A stretch of 64,000 nucleotides of DNA, taken from Neolewinella aurantiaca. Lineage in GTDB: Bacteria; Bacteroidota; Bacteroidia; Chitinophagales; Saprospiraceae. The notes beneath the pieces are model-generated. The model searched no databases. It saw nothing but the letters and a program-made list of their open reading frames with translations, and was not told the origin of the DNA. The position numbers and the translations under genes are program-made. Shown here piece by piece: positions 37,832 to 46,219 of the stretch; positions within the stretch are counted from its first letter, which is position 1, and every line of letters begins with the position of its first letter. Location of the stretch: positions 87,745-151,744 of the forward strand of contig NZ_VOXD01000012.1 of the NCBI RefSeq assembly GCF_008014675.1, written 5' to 3'.

Positions 37832-39457
37832 ATGACGCGTTCCCTACTTGCCATCGCCGGCCTGCTGCTTGTTCTCATAGCCCAAATGTTCACCCTGCAA
37901 CATTGTGCTACGCCTTCTTCCCCGACAGGAGGCCCGCGGGACACGATTGGCCCCGTACTCATCCCCGAAGAGACCACCCCGAATTTTCAGACCAATTTCC
38001 GTCCCGAAGAGATTGTACTCACCTTCGATGAGTGGGTAGAACAAGACGCGAAGCAGCAGATCATCATCTCTCCGCCGCTCGAACTTGGCGAAGACAACCA
38101 GCCCTTCCTGCGTCGGCGTAGTCTCGTCATCCCACTGAAAGGCCTGACGCTACGCGACAGCGTGACCTACGTCGTCAACATCGGCTCGGCCATCAAAGAC
38201 CTCAACGAAGGCAACCCTACCGAAAACCTGCGCTTCGTTTTTGCTACCGGCCCGGTGCTTGACTCAGCAACCGTTACCGGAACGCTGGTGGAAGACTTCA
38301 GCGGCGAACCCATCAACGGAGCAACCTTTACCCTCTACGACAATCTTGCTGACACCGCTGCACTGACCGAAAACCCTACCTATTTCGCGCAAACTGACGA
38401 AGACGGGAAGTTCACCGTCTTTAACATCCGACCCGGACAATACCGGGCGGTTGGTCTCATCCGGAACCCTGGTGCCACCAACTATTTTGCCGACTTCACC
38501 GGCACCTTCAAACCCCTTTCTGTTGGGTTCATTGATACCGTGATTACGGTTATTGACGGCAATACCGATGTGGGGTCCATCCGTTTATCTCCGGTTCCAA
38601 CACCGACCAAAGTCATCGGGCTGGACACCAGCACACTGGGCAAGATCGCCATCACGATGAACCAGACCGCCGAGAACATCGACCTGCTCACCAGCCGTAC
38701 CGACTACTTGCGGTACAACGACAAAGACACCATCAAACTGTTTTACCGCGAAGCAGGTGCCGACACAATCTTTGTTGGCCGCGACTCCTTGTACTCCGAT
38801 ACGATAGTTGTTGCCTCTACCGGAAGCCTCACCGGGAAACCTCTGGACGTAGTGACCGGGCCCAAACAACGCGTCTTTGCCGGAGCAGGACCGACCTTCA
38901 TCTTCAACCAGCCGGTTCAGAGCGTAGATACCAGCCTGATCAGCCTGCGCAAAGACACCTTCCCTGAGTCTGTTCCCTTCTCGTTCGTAATCGATACCAC
39001 CTACCCCGGAGAGGTTGCATTCCGAAGTTCCTGGGACCTGAAGTTGCCGTATTCTTTAGACATCCTGCCCGGAGCCCTGACTTCCTGGAGCGGGAGCCAG
39101 AACCAGGATACGATCTCCCGCAGGTTCAGTTTTGACGGTGCGGAGAAATTCGGCATCCTCACCGTCAAGATCAATAATCTTGACCCGACTGCCGACTACA
39201 TCCTCCGGTTACTGGAGAAAGACAAGGTAGTGTTTGCCACCCGCCGCTACATCAGTAAACAGTTTGATTACACGGCAAGGTTTGATGGTCTCAGCCCGGG
39301 AACCTACAAAGTTGAAATCCTGTACGACTCCAACAGAAACCAGCGGTACGACTCCGGCGATCTCCGCTTCGGGCGACAGCCCGAACTGGTACGCCGATTC
39401 GAGATTCCGGCCCTGAGGGCCGATTGGGAGGTGGAAGAGACCATCGACCTCAAATAA
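37832..39457 (+). CDS. Ig-like (Big_5) domain lipoprotein
   Basis: This 541-residue predicted lipoprotein has a hydrophobic leader ending TLQHCATPSSPTGGPRD. This Cys followed by a short TPTGGPxD run is a common Bacteroidota surface-lipoprotein start. A Big_5 type Ig-like domain follows (residues about 40-130, with LTFDEWVEQ and VTYVVNIGSAIKDLNEGN). A carboxypeptidase-regulatory-like fold then appears (about 140-235, GEPINGATFTLYD, DGKFTVFNIRPGQYRAVG), and more beta-rich sequence leads to the end. No catalytic residues are seen. The family is widespread, single-copy and of unknown role; likely sits in the outer membrane. Confidence 0.82.
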   Translation: MTRSLLAIAGLLLVLIAQMFTLQHCATPSSPTGGPRDTIGPVLIPEETTPNFQTNFRPEEIVLTFDEWVEQDAKQQIIISPPLELGEDNQPFLRRRSLVIPLKGLTLRDSVTYVVNIGSAIKDLNEGNPTENLRFVFATGPVLDSATVTGTLVEDFSGEPINGATFTLYDNLADTAALTENPTYFAQTDEDGKFTVFNIRPGQYRAVGLIRNPGATNYFADFTGTFKPLSVGFIDTVITVIDGNTDVGSIRLSPVPTPTKVIGLDTSTLGKIAITMNQTAENIDLLTSRTDYLRYNDKDTIKLFYREAGADTIFVGRDSLYSDTIVVASTGSLTGKPLDVVTGPKQRVFAGAGPTFIFNQPVQSVDTSLISLRKDTFPESVPFSFVIDTTYPGEVAFRSSWDLKLPYSLDILPGALTSWSGSQNQDTISRRFSFDGAEKFGILTVKINNLDPTADYILRLLEKDKVVFATRRYISKQFDYTARFDGLSPGTYKVEILYDSNRNQRYDSGDLRFGRQPELVRRFEIPALRADWEVEETIDLK

Positions 39458-39672
39458 AACCTTTAGTAAAAGCAGTGCCGGTGATACCTGCCCGCTGGCA
39501 ATAAACCGAGACTACCGGGGAACCGGACTGCCGTCGGACGTCATGATACTTTGCTCTCCTTGCACCGCTGTGCCCGGTCGTAACCGAATTTATTCAGGAG
39601 GTATTGAATTTCACTGATTGGTTTCGGTTCCAACCATTACCTTGTGAAATCAATAACCAACCCCCAAGCAAC

Positions 39673-40059
39673 ATGAGCTTACAAGACAAGTACCGCAGCG
39701 TACTGACCCTCGGTGAAAAATTCAACGCTAAAGACGGTTACGTAGAAGAAGCCGACGGCGTACTCCGCATCGGAGGAAGCGTTGAGTACCAATACGAAAA
39801 GGACCAAATGTGGGACGAGATCAAACGCATCGGCGGCGAAAACCCGTCCGACATTGAAGCCGACATCAAGGTGCGCAATACGGTCATCTACGCCCGCCAC
39901 ACCGTGGAGCGCGGTGAGAGCCTTTCGTTGATCGCCAAGGATTACCTGAAAGACGTAATGGCCTACAAGCAAATCTTTGCAGCCAATTCGGATACACTGG
40001 AAGACCCCAACAAAATTTTTCCTGGTCAGGAATTGGTAATCCCTTTCCCGGAGAAGTAG
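39673..40059 (+). CDS. LysM domain protein (BON/LysM-like, cytosolic)
   Basis: This 128-residue protein has a first half with a short alpha/beta segment (SVLTLGEKFNAKDGYVEEA, DIEADIKVRNTVIYARH) resembling a reduced BON-type domain, joined to a C-terminal LysM domain. The LysM domain reads HTVERGESLSLIAKDYLKDV and PNKIFPGQELVIP. The same order is found in LysM/BON proteins such as E. coli Kbp (YgaU). There is no signal peptide, so a peptidoglycan role is doubtful. The start at 39673 leaves a box TACCTTGT about 22 nt upstream; an alternative start at 39604 lacks support. Confidence 0.82.
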   Translation: MSLQDKYRSVLTLGEKFNAKDGYVEEADGVLRIGGSVEYQYEKDQMWDEIKRIGGENPSDIEADIKVRNTVIYARHTVERGESLSLIAKDYLKDVMAYKQIFAANSDTLEDPNKIFPGQELVIPFPEK

Positions 40060-40073
40060 TTCCCCTCCAACTA

Positions 40074-40166
40074 AGCTACCGCGTTGACCATTAGTTTCGC
40101 CGTCCGTGTTTACCCCCCGGTATGCATACCCGGCGCTACACCGAGGCAAACGCGGTAGCTTTTTTT
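40074..40166 (+). terminator. Terminator after LysM gene
   Basis: Perfect 12-bp stem AGCTACCGCGTT (40074-40085) / AACGCGGTAGCT (40149-40160) followed by six T. The 63-nt loop is long and contains its own palindrome, GGTATGCATACC. Confidence 0.75.
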
Positions 40167-40173
40167 CTTTTTG

Positions 40174-41262
40174 CTACAACACCAGTTCCATATCGACATA
40201 CTCTTCGATCAACTCCACCGCCCTGCGAATTTTCCAGGGCGTTTTTAAATTGATCTTCACCTCCATCTGGTTGATACGTACGGCAGCGCCGTAGGTATCG
40301 AGCAAACAGGACACCACCGGAATTTTGTGTTCGTTGATGAAATCCATATGAGGCAGGTTAGGGTTTTCGCTGTCTGCCCCCGTAACCACGATGCCTGATA
40401 TTACCGAGCCGGGAAGGTTGCGTTCCCGCAGAATTTCCTGCAGGGCTGAAAGAGCTTCCTCCAACCGCCGGTTGCTGGCCAGGATCAGCAGGTTCTTAAG
40501 ATTTTCCACCTCCGCCTGGGCCAGGAGGCTACCGCTTGCGATATTCTCTACGGGGTTATTCAACCCGTCCCTGTTGTACAACGTCTTGCCCTTCAGCGCA
40601 CGGCGGATGGTAGCCATGATGGGACTCGACAGCGTTTTTTCGTAGGGCAATACACCCAGCAGCGGGATGCCCAGCTTTTGCAGGTAGAGGTCTACGTAGT
40701 GCGCAACCTTATCCATTTTTTTAGGGATGCATTTATTTACGATCACCCCCTGAACGGGTACACGTTGCTCGCGGAACATTGCGAGGTTCATATTGAGCTT
40801 ATCGATCGTACTGCCAATGCCCCCTTCCACAATCATGATAACCGGAGAGTTGAGCATCCGTGCAACCTGGGCGTTGCTCACATCGCAGACCGAGCCGACC
40901 CCGGGGTGGCCGGTTCCTTCGTACACCACGACGTCATTATCGGTATGCAGCTTTCGGCTCGCACGGGTGATTTCCGAAGGAAACTCAAATTTTGTGGGAT
41001 CATCGAGGTACTTGGCGGTTACCCCGCTACCGATTATGACGGGGCTGTGCAGTTCAGCTTTCAACTCAAAGTCCATCCCGCGGGCGAACAGGAGCGCATC
41101 TTTATCAACCCTGAGCTCACCGAGCTCGACGAACTCCTGTCCTACGGGCTTGCAGTAGCTCACTTTGTGGCCGCGGGCGCGGATGGCAGCCATCAGGCCC
41201 AAAGTACAAGTTGTTTTTCCGACGTGCTGCGACGTTGCGGCAATGTATAGGCGATCGATCAT
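40174..41262 (-). CDS. BioD-like AAA ATPase with DRTGG domain
   Basis: This 362-residue protein has an N-terminal P-loop domain of the dethiobiotin-synthetase/phosphotransacetylase-N type (IAATSQHVGKTTCTLGLM, residues about 5-22, Walker A GKT; VVVYEGTGHPGVGSVCD). A C-terminal DRTGG domain (about 235-345, SGIVVTGADSENPNLPHMDF) completes it. This is the layout of the N-terminal half of long Pta proteins without the transacetylase part, so it is probably a sensory or regulatory ATPase and not biotin synthase. Start ATG 41262: the box TATCTTTC ends 5 nt before it, so the mRNA may be leaderless. Confidence 0.85.
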   Translation of the reverse strand: MIDRLYIAATSQHVGKTTCTLGLMAAIRARGHKVSYCKPVGQEFVELGELRVDKDALLFARGMDFELKAELHSPVIIGSGVTAKYLDDPTKFEFPSEITRASRKLHTDNDVVVYEGTGHPGVGSVCDVSNAQVARMLNSPVIMIVEGGIGSTIDKLNMNLAMFREQRVPVQGVIVNKCIPKKMDKVAHYVDLYLQKLGIPLLGVLPYEKTLSSPIMATIRRALKGKTLYNRDGLNNPVENIASGSLLAQAEVENLKNLLILASNRRLEEALSALQEILRERNLPGSVISGIVVTGADSENPNLPHMDFINEHKIPVVSCLLDTYGAAVRINQMEVKINLKTPWKIRRAVELIEEYVDMELVL

Positions 41263-41267
41263 AGCCC

Positions 41268-41275
41268 GAAAGATA
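41268..41275 (-). promoter_or_regulatory. -7 box of DRTGG ATPase gene, leaderless spacing
   Basis: TATCTTTC, then GGGCT, then ATG. The upstream TTGAT is shared with the quinone oxidoreductase promoter at 60739. Confidence 0.45.
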
Positions 41276-41424
41276 ATCAACCCTTTCAATTATCGGAGCG
41301 CGACGTTGTTTCAGCAGGCGTTCTCCCCCTCCGGATGGGAAGCCTCCTTGTCCTTCAACCCCTGTGTTTTCGGGAATGGCGCAGGCCTGGAGACAGGAGA
41401 AGTTCCGGTACCGCTGGTTGGGAA

Positions 41425-42624
41425 TCAGTCGATGAAAGGGTTGCTCCACCGCTCGTCGGAATAGACCGCTGATCCGGAGAGTGTTTTCAGGAAAGCAACC
41501 ACAGCGCTGCGTTCGTCCGCCGTGAGGTTGAGGCGTTGTGGCTGATTACCTTGCCTGAGCCGACGGTCTAACTGAGGGTTCGCTGCCGGTATGTTATTGT
41601 AATGGTCCAAAACATCGTCTATCGTACTCAACGATCCGTCGTGCATAAATGGTCCGTTCTCGCTACCATCGGGCCGGTACAAATCACGCAGTGTCGGCGA
41701 ACGGGTAACGCTGAAATCGGCCGCTGTTCCCGTTATCGTTCCGGTAACACCGTTGTTTCCGGACTGTGGGTCGATGGAAAATTCGGGGGCTTCGTGGCAG
41801 GAACCACAGTTTAGCCCACCACCAATTCGTTCGTTCCCGTTGAACTGAGCCTGCCCTAAAAACAGTTGCATCCCGCGGTTTTCTTCGGCGGTAAAGTTGG
41901 GGAGCTGTTGCCGGTTGTTGTTCACCTGCGCCCGACCTTCATCATACTTTGAGTCAAACGACTGAATACTACGGATGAATTGGGCCAGAGATTCAGCGAT
42001 CCGCTCTTCAGTTGCTTCCGGCGATCCGTAAGCAGCCGAGAATAGTTCTCCGTAGTAGTCAAGGCCGTTCAGCCTATCCAGAAGTTCATCGAAGGAAGGG
42101 TCTCCGTCATTTCCGCTGAAGCCCATTTCCACATGATCCCTGATTGGCTCTGTAGTTTGAGCCTCCAGGCTTGCGGATCGCTCATCCCAGAAGAACCTTT
42201 CCTCGTCTCCGAACCGGGCGTTGATCAATCGCATCGAGTGGCGCTCCGTTGTGCCAGCAACACCGGTGGAGGCAACGGAGACATCCCCAAAGGCCAGGCT
42301 CTGCTGATGACAACTTGCGCAGGAAATGGTTTGGCTGGAAGAAAGCGCACTGTCGTAAAACAAGACCCGGCCGAGCGTAGCTCCGGCGTCTGTCAGGCGG
42401 TTATTTTCGGTATTGTCCCGTGCAATATAGTCGGGTATTGCCTGCGTTGCATAATTGAAAGGATCGGCCAGGTCGAGCTGGCCGTCGAAGGTTATGTCTA
42501 TTGGGTCTGTTTCCGAATCGGTATCATCAGAAAGAAGAAGAGGATCGTCCTCGGCGCAAGAAAAAAAGAAGAGGAAACCCGCTGTGCAAAGCAGGAAATA
42601 CCTGGGAAAGGAATTCATTAACAT
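41425..42624 (-). CDS. Di-haem cytochrome c peroxidase family lipoprotein
   Basis: This 399-residue protein has a lipoprotein leader (FLLCTAGFLFFFSCAEDD, Cys about residue 24) and two c-type haem motifs: CASCHQQ in the N-terminal domain (about residue 103) and CGSCHEAPEF in the C-terminal domain (about 270). The layout is that of the bacterial CcpA/MauG superfamily, which reduces peroxide or modifies proteins in the periplasm. HDGSLSTIDDVLDHYN near the end is the typical distal-domain signature. ATG 42624 or 42618 could start it. Divergent from blaI across a gap with BlaI-type operators. Confidence 0.92.
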   Translation of the reverse strand: MLMNSFPRYFLLCTAGFLFFFSCAEDDPLLLSDDTDSETDPIDITFDGQLDLADPFNYATQAIPDYIARDNTENNRLTDAGATLGRVLFYDSALSSSQTISCASCHQQSLAFGDVSVASTGVAGTTERHSMRLINARFGDEERFFWDERSASLEAQTTEPIRDHVEMGFSGNDGDPSFDELLDRLNGLDYYGELFSAAYGSPEATEERIAESLAQFIRSIQSFDSKYDEGRAQVNNNRQQLPNFTAEENRGMQLFLGQAQFNGNERIGGGLNCGSCHEAPEFSIDPQSGNNGVTGTITGTAADFSVTRSPTLRDLYRPDGSENGPFMHDGSLSTIDDVLDHYNNIPAANPQLDRRLRQGNQPQRLNLTADERSAVVAFLKTLSGSAVYSDERWSNPFID

Positions 42625-42795
42625 CTAAAGAAAAATTACAGCATGAACACTCCGGACTGCAACAATTACAGCTCGTAGTGATTAATTTCTTACAAAGTAA
42701 TTTTTCCGCAATAACGATCTTTTTCACCTTTGACCCTTGAAATCAGGATTTCCTTCGCGGAGGGTTAAATTTCCTCAAAATAATAATTTAACCAC

Positions 42796-42824
42796 TACTA
42801 CTTGCGTAGTATTACAAATGTAGT
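42796..42824. promoter_or_regulatory. Two BlaI-type operators upstream of blaI-like gene
   Basis: TACTACTTGCGTAGTA (42796-42811) is a perfect dyad with 6-bp arms. Directly next to it lies ATTACAAATGTAGT, with the core TACA-AA-TGTA (42813-42822) typical of BlaI/MecI/CopY sites. The -7 box TATATTTA (42826-42833) follows at once, so a bound repressor would block the promoter. The same gap also carries the upstream region of the peroxidase gene. Confidence 0.7.
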
Positions 42825-42853
42825 TTATATTTACACTGAGCAAACAAAGTCAT

Positions 42854-43228
42854 ATGTCTAATATCCCTATGCCATCCGAGGCCCAACTTGAAATTCTCGA
42901 TCTACTCTGGCAGCAGCAACCAGCTACCGTGCAGGATCTGCACGGCCGATTGGGTTCCCGCCGGCAGGTGAGTTACAATACTGTTCTCACGCAGTTACAG
43001 CGTATGACCAAAGCCGGCCTTGTACTCCGCAATACGGAACTACGGACTCATACTTATACCGCCGCGGCGAAGCGCGAGCAGATCGAGCGGAAGCTTTTCG
43101 ACCGCCTTGCGGATACTGCCTTTGGTGGTTCAACCATCAATCTCGCTCTGCGGGCGCTTGGTACCGAAACCCCCACGCCGGCGGAACTGGACGAATTACA
43201 GGAATGGATCAATCGTCAGAAAAAGTAG
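42854..43228 (+). CDS. BlaI/MecI/CopY family repressor
   Basis: This 124-residue protein has a winged-helix DNA-binding domain (residues 1-75: EAQLEILDLLWQQQPATVQD, VSYNTVLTQLQRMTKAGLVL) and a helical dimerisation tail. Members are dimers released from DNA by cleavage through a BlaR1-type M56 protease; such a gene follows 89 nt downstream. Operator dyads just upstream suggest autorepression. No beta-lactamase gene is in view, so the signal and targets are probably cell-envelope or metal related, not antibiotic resistance. Confidence 0.92.
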   Translation: MSNIPMPSEAQLEILDLLWQQQPATVQDLHGRLGSRRQVSYNTVLTQLQRMTKAGLVLRNTELRTHTYTAAAKREQIERKLFDRLADTAFGGSTINLALRALGTETPTPAELDELQEWINRQKK

Positions 43229-43317
43229 CCTGCTGGTTCGGCTGGCGATCAATGCTGCCTCCGAACTATCGATCAGGAAGCCCTAATACACTAACAGTCT
43301 AAAAGACTAACAGACGA

Positions 43318-45003
43318 ATGGACCACCTCCTTCCCTATGCTACCGCTTTTGGCCTTGCCCTTTTTCACAGCTTGTGGATCGGGGGAATACTCTACGTTGC
43401 GGTCCGTGCGCTTTTCCCGCTGCTCGGTTCTCCGGCCGCAAGGCACAACCTCGCCTACGGGGCCCTTCTTACCCTTACCGCGGCATTTGCTTACTCAGCT
43501 TTTTACCTTTACGACGCTACTCCGGTTTGTGAAAACCTGCAGGTTGCAGCATCAGGAATGCCCGGCCTGCTACTTCCTTCGGTTTCCGACAGTACCGGAA
43601 TAACAGGTTGGCTGACGACCTATGCGCCCTGGCTCTCGGTATTTTACGCCGTTGGTTTGTTCCCCGCGCTATTGCTCTTACTGCGCGATCAGGACCGTGT
43701 ACAGCTCTTGCGCACTGAAGGAACTTCGCCGCTGCCAGGCAGCTGGGCGGAACAATTGGGAGACGAACTGGCCCGCCATCCCGCTACCCGGCGGGTACGG
43801 TGTTTCCTTAGCGAGCGGGCAGGAGAAGTGATGACTCTCGGCTTCTGGAGCCCCGTCATCGTTTTCCCCGTAGCGCTGTCGACCGAGCTTTCTCCGGAAA
43901 TGGCCCGCACCATCCTGCTACACGAAATCGCTCACCTTCGTCATTACGATCACTGGCTGAATTACCCCCAACAGCTCATCCGGACCTTTTTCTTTTTTCA
44001 CCCAGCAGTCCACGCACTCTGTCAACTCATCGACCGTGAGCGCGAACATCGCTGCGACGATTGGGTCGCCGAGCGCTGCAACGACCGGCGCACCTACGCA
44101 ACCGCACTTGTTACGGTGGCCCGTGCCTCCCATACCCCTGCCAACAACCTGGTAATGTCGGCCACAAAGACTCCATTTTCAGCCCGCATTCAGCGGCTCT
44201 TTCTGGGGGAAGACCGCCAGAAGGACGGTAAATTTATCTTCGCTGCTCTCTTGGCTCTCCTCTTGGGTATAGGCCATTTTTCTTACACCAATATGGGCGA
44301 GGACGCAGGTGCAGTAAACTGCATAGAGGAGCAAAACAAAGCCAAAAACACCGCTCTGCGGAACCATTCAACTTCGCCTGAGCAGCAGTTAGCGGCGGTT
44401 CCCGACGAATATATTCTCGGGAAAACCAACCTCACAAAAAAACAAAGCTGGTCCCTTAGCGATCAGGCTTCCGAGCAAACCACCAAGCCCTGTTCTACCA
44501 GCATTCAGGTAGAGGACCTGCCCTACATCGCAGCTCCCGAGCCGCCGGCATCAAGCAACCCGCGCGCTATGGAACGCTACGAAAAGGCACGCCGAAAGTA
44601 TAAAGACATGCGGGCACTGCCCAAGCCCGAACACATGGGCCTCAGTCGTAACGCAATTGTATCCACCCTACCCTGCCGTAAAATCGCTCCCTTAGAGATT
44701 CGCCCTGTTCTTCCTAAGATTTGCGACAAGAACTTCCCCAAGGTTTTGTCTTCCGTAGATATCCCCCTTTTACCTTCTATCTCAGCCCTCCCCACCAAAA
44801 TTGCAGTATTTATTGATGGCGCACGCGCCGAAGCCGGCCCCGCCAATGATCTTGACCCCGCCAGAATAGAATCCATCAGCGTAATTAAGGGTAACTCCCA
44901 ACTCAGCGACATGGACCTCGACGGTTTTAAAGGCGCAATCATGATCACGACCAAAAACGGGACCAACCGCAACGTCAAATGCCCGTCGACGATCACCTCC
45001 TGA
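43318..45003 (+). CDS. M56 (BlaR1-type) membrane metallopeptidase with C-terminal plug-like domain
   Basis: This 561-residue protein has N-terminal membrane helices (about 5-25, 35-60, 100-125), the cytosol-facing zinc protease loop with HEIAH at 202-206 and EREHRCDDW further on, and another helix near 305-325 (FAALLALLLGIGHFSY). A poorly conserved extracytoplasmic stretch follows. The last 70 residues (IAVFIDGARAEAG ... DPARIESISVIKG ... FKGAIMITTKNG) resemble the plug of SusC/TonB-dependent receptors, in place of the penicillin-binding sensor of BlaR1. It should cleave or inactivate the adjacent BlaI-type repressor on an envelope signal. Confidence 0.88.
   Translation: MDHLLPYATAFGLALFHSLWIGGILYVAVRALFPLLGSPAARHNLAYGALLTLTAAFAYSAFYLYDATPVCENLQVAASGMPGLLLPSVSDSTGITGWLTTYAPWLSVFYAVGLFPALLLLLRDQDRVQLLRTEGTSPLPGSWAEQLGDELARHPATRRVRCFLSERAGEVMTLGFWSPVIVFPVALSTELSPEMARTILLHEIAHLRHYDHWLNYPQQLIRTFFFFHPAVHALCQLIDREREHRCDDWVAERCNDRRTYATALVTVARASHTPANNLVMSATKTPFSARIQRLFLGEDRQKDGKFIFAALLALLLGIGHFSYTNMGEDAGAVNCIEEQNKAKNTALRNHSTSPEQQLAAVPDEYILGKTNLTKKQSWSLSDQASEQTTKPCSTSIQVEDLPYIAAPEPPASSNPRAMERYEKARRKYKDMRALPKPEHMGLSRNAIVSTLPCRKIAPLEIRPVLPKICDKNFPKVLSSVDIPLLPSISALPTKIAVFIDGARAEAGPANDLDPARIESISVIKGNSQLSDMDLDGFKGAIMITTKNGTNRNVKCPSTITS
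44296..44312 (-). repeat. GCACCTGCG-N4-CGCC motif copy 11
   Basis: Exact copy with spacer TCCT, antisense inside the M56 gene; the gene reads GEDAGA. Confidence 0.8.
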
Positions 45004-45036
45004 TTTCCACCACATCAGTACTCATCCCACCCATCT

Positions 45037-45567
45037 ATGCGTCTTTCCATCTTTGCTCTTCTACTTTTACTTTGCACCTGCGTCAGCGCCCAAACGGCGG
45101 GCATGGAAATGCAGGTCCGCACAAATTCGGCTTTGCCTGCTTCAACCTCTCCTCTGTTGGTCGTAGATGGGCAAACTATCTCTGAAGGCTCTATCAATGA
45201 AGTCGATCCCTCCGATATAGCGTCCGTTTCCGTTTATAAAGACGAGAAGGCAACCAACCTCTACGGCATTCGGGCGAGGAACGGCGTTGTAGTCATCGTT
45301 ACCAAAAGCGGAAATTTCACCCGTCCCGATTACACCCTTTCCCCCGATCAGATTCCGGCGGATCTTTTCACCCGCTACGCCGAACTCAACTTCGCCGAAG
45401 GCGAACAGGTGGTATATTTACTGGATGGTAAGCCTACTGCCCTTAAGAGGTTGCGCAAGATGGATACGTCTATGATCGACTCCATCAGGGTGTACAAAGG
45501 TGCCGAGAAGGCCGACCGCATAGGTCACGCCGGGAAAGGAATCGTCGTTAGCATCAAACTGCTCTAA
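45037..45567 (+). CDS. Small secreted protein with two SusC-plug-like segments
   Basis: This 176-residue protein has a signal peptide (LLLLCTCVSAQ). The first segment (about 40-95) is a near-canonical SusC plug piece: PLLVVDGQTISEG, DPSDIASVSVYKDEKA, then LYGIRARNGVVVIVTKSG. The second (about 115-176) repeats the theme: VVYLLDGKPTALKRL, IDSIRVYKGAEKA. No STN domain or beta-barrel follows. It comes 33 nt after the M56 gene, which ends in a similar segment, so the two may interact or share an origin. Role unknown. Its stop overlaps the converging TRIC gene by 4 nt. Confidence 0.75.
   Translation: MRLSIFALLLLLCTCVSAQTAGMEMQVRTNSALPASTSPLLVVDGQTISEGSINEVDPSDIASVSVYKDEKATNLYGIRARNGVVVIVTKSGNFTRPDYTLSPDQIPADLFTRYAELNFAEGEQVVYLLDGKPTALKRLRKMDTSMIDSIRVYKGAEKADRIGHAGKGIVVSIKLL
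45074..45090 (+). repeat. GCACCTGCG-N4-CGCC motif copy 12
   Basis: Exact copy with spacer TCAG, sense strand, coding LCTCVSA at the end of a signal peptide. Confidence 0.8.
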
Positions 45568-46172
45568 TCGCCCTGCTGAAAAGAGAGCGACCACTGGTTC
45601 CGCACCGCAAAAAACCGGATCAGAAAAACAGCGATGATCGCTACGGTCATACCCGCTACTTCACCGAGCCATTGGTCTGTGAGTAAGAAAAGCACTCCGC
45701 CCGCTAAACACGCCGAGGCATAAATCTCCTTCCTGAAAATCAACGGTGCCGTTCCGGAAAGCACATCGCGGATCACGCCACCGAACGTGGCAGACACCAC
45801 GCCCAGCATCACACAAATTTCCGGTGAAAGCCCGAACGACAAAGCTTTCTTCAGGCCAAGAATGGTATACAAAGCGATACCAATCGTGTCGAACAGGAAC
45901 ATACTCCGTCGGAGCTTCCTGAAGTGGTTCCGGAAGAGGTAAGTGAAGACCACCGCGCCAAGTACGATGTAAACATAGATCGTATTTTGCATCCATCCTA
46001 CGGGAGTACTGCCAATCAGCAGGTCGCGCAGCGTGCCACCGCCGATGGCGGTGGTCAGGCCCAGGATGAAAACCCCGAATACGTCAAACTTCTGCTTCAT
46101 GCCCGCCAGCGCGCCGGAGATGGCAAAAACGAACGTACCGGCATAGTCGATGGTGAGAATGAACAGTTCCAA
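45564..46172 (-). CDS. TRIC family cation channel-like membrane protein
   Basis: This 202-residue protein is of the UPF0126/TRIC family, with six to seven membrane segments arranged as two similar halves: DYAGTFVFAISGALAGMKQ and GGGTLRDLLIG in the first, GVVSATFGGVIRDVLSG in the second. Homologues form trimeric monovalent-cation channels. The start codon is TTG at 46172, chosen because the family begins with ELFILTIDYAG-like sequence right there. Confidence 0.9.
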   Translation of the reverse strand: MELFILTIDYAGTFVFAISGALAGMKQKFDVFGVFILGLTTAIGGGTLRDLLIGSTPVGWMQNTIYVYIVLGAVVFTYLFRNHFRKLRRSMFLFDTIGIALYTILGLKKALSFGLSPEICVMLGVVSATFGGVIRDVLSGTAPLIFRKEIYASACLAGGVLFLLTDQWLGEVAGMTVAIIAVFLIRFFAVRNQWSLSFQQGD

Positions 46173-46219
46173 TACAGATAATTCAGGATTGAGGAAGAAA
46201 CGGTAGGCCGTGGTAGTTA

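Noticed and set aside
42854..45003. Beta-lactam resistance operon
   Set aside because: BlaI and M56 families are present but there is no beta-lactamase or PBP gene, and the sensor end does not look like a penicillin-binding domain.
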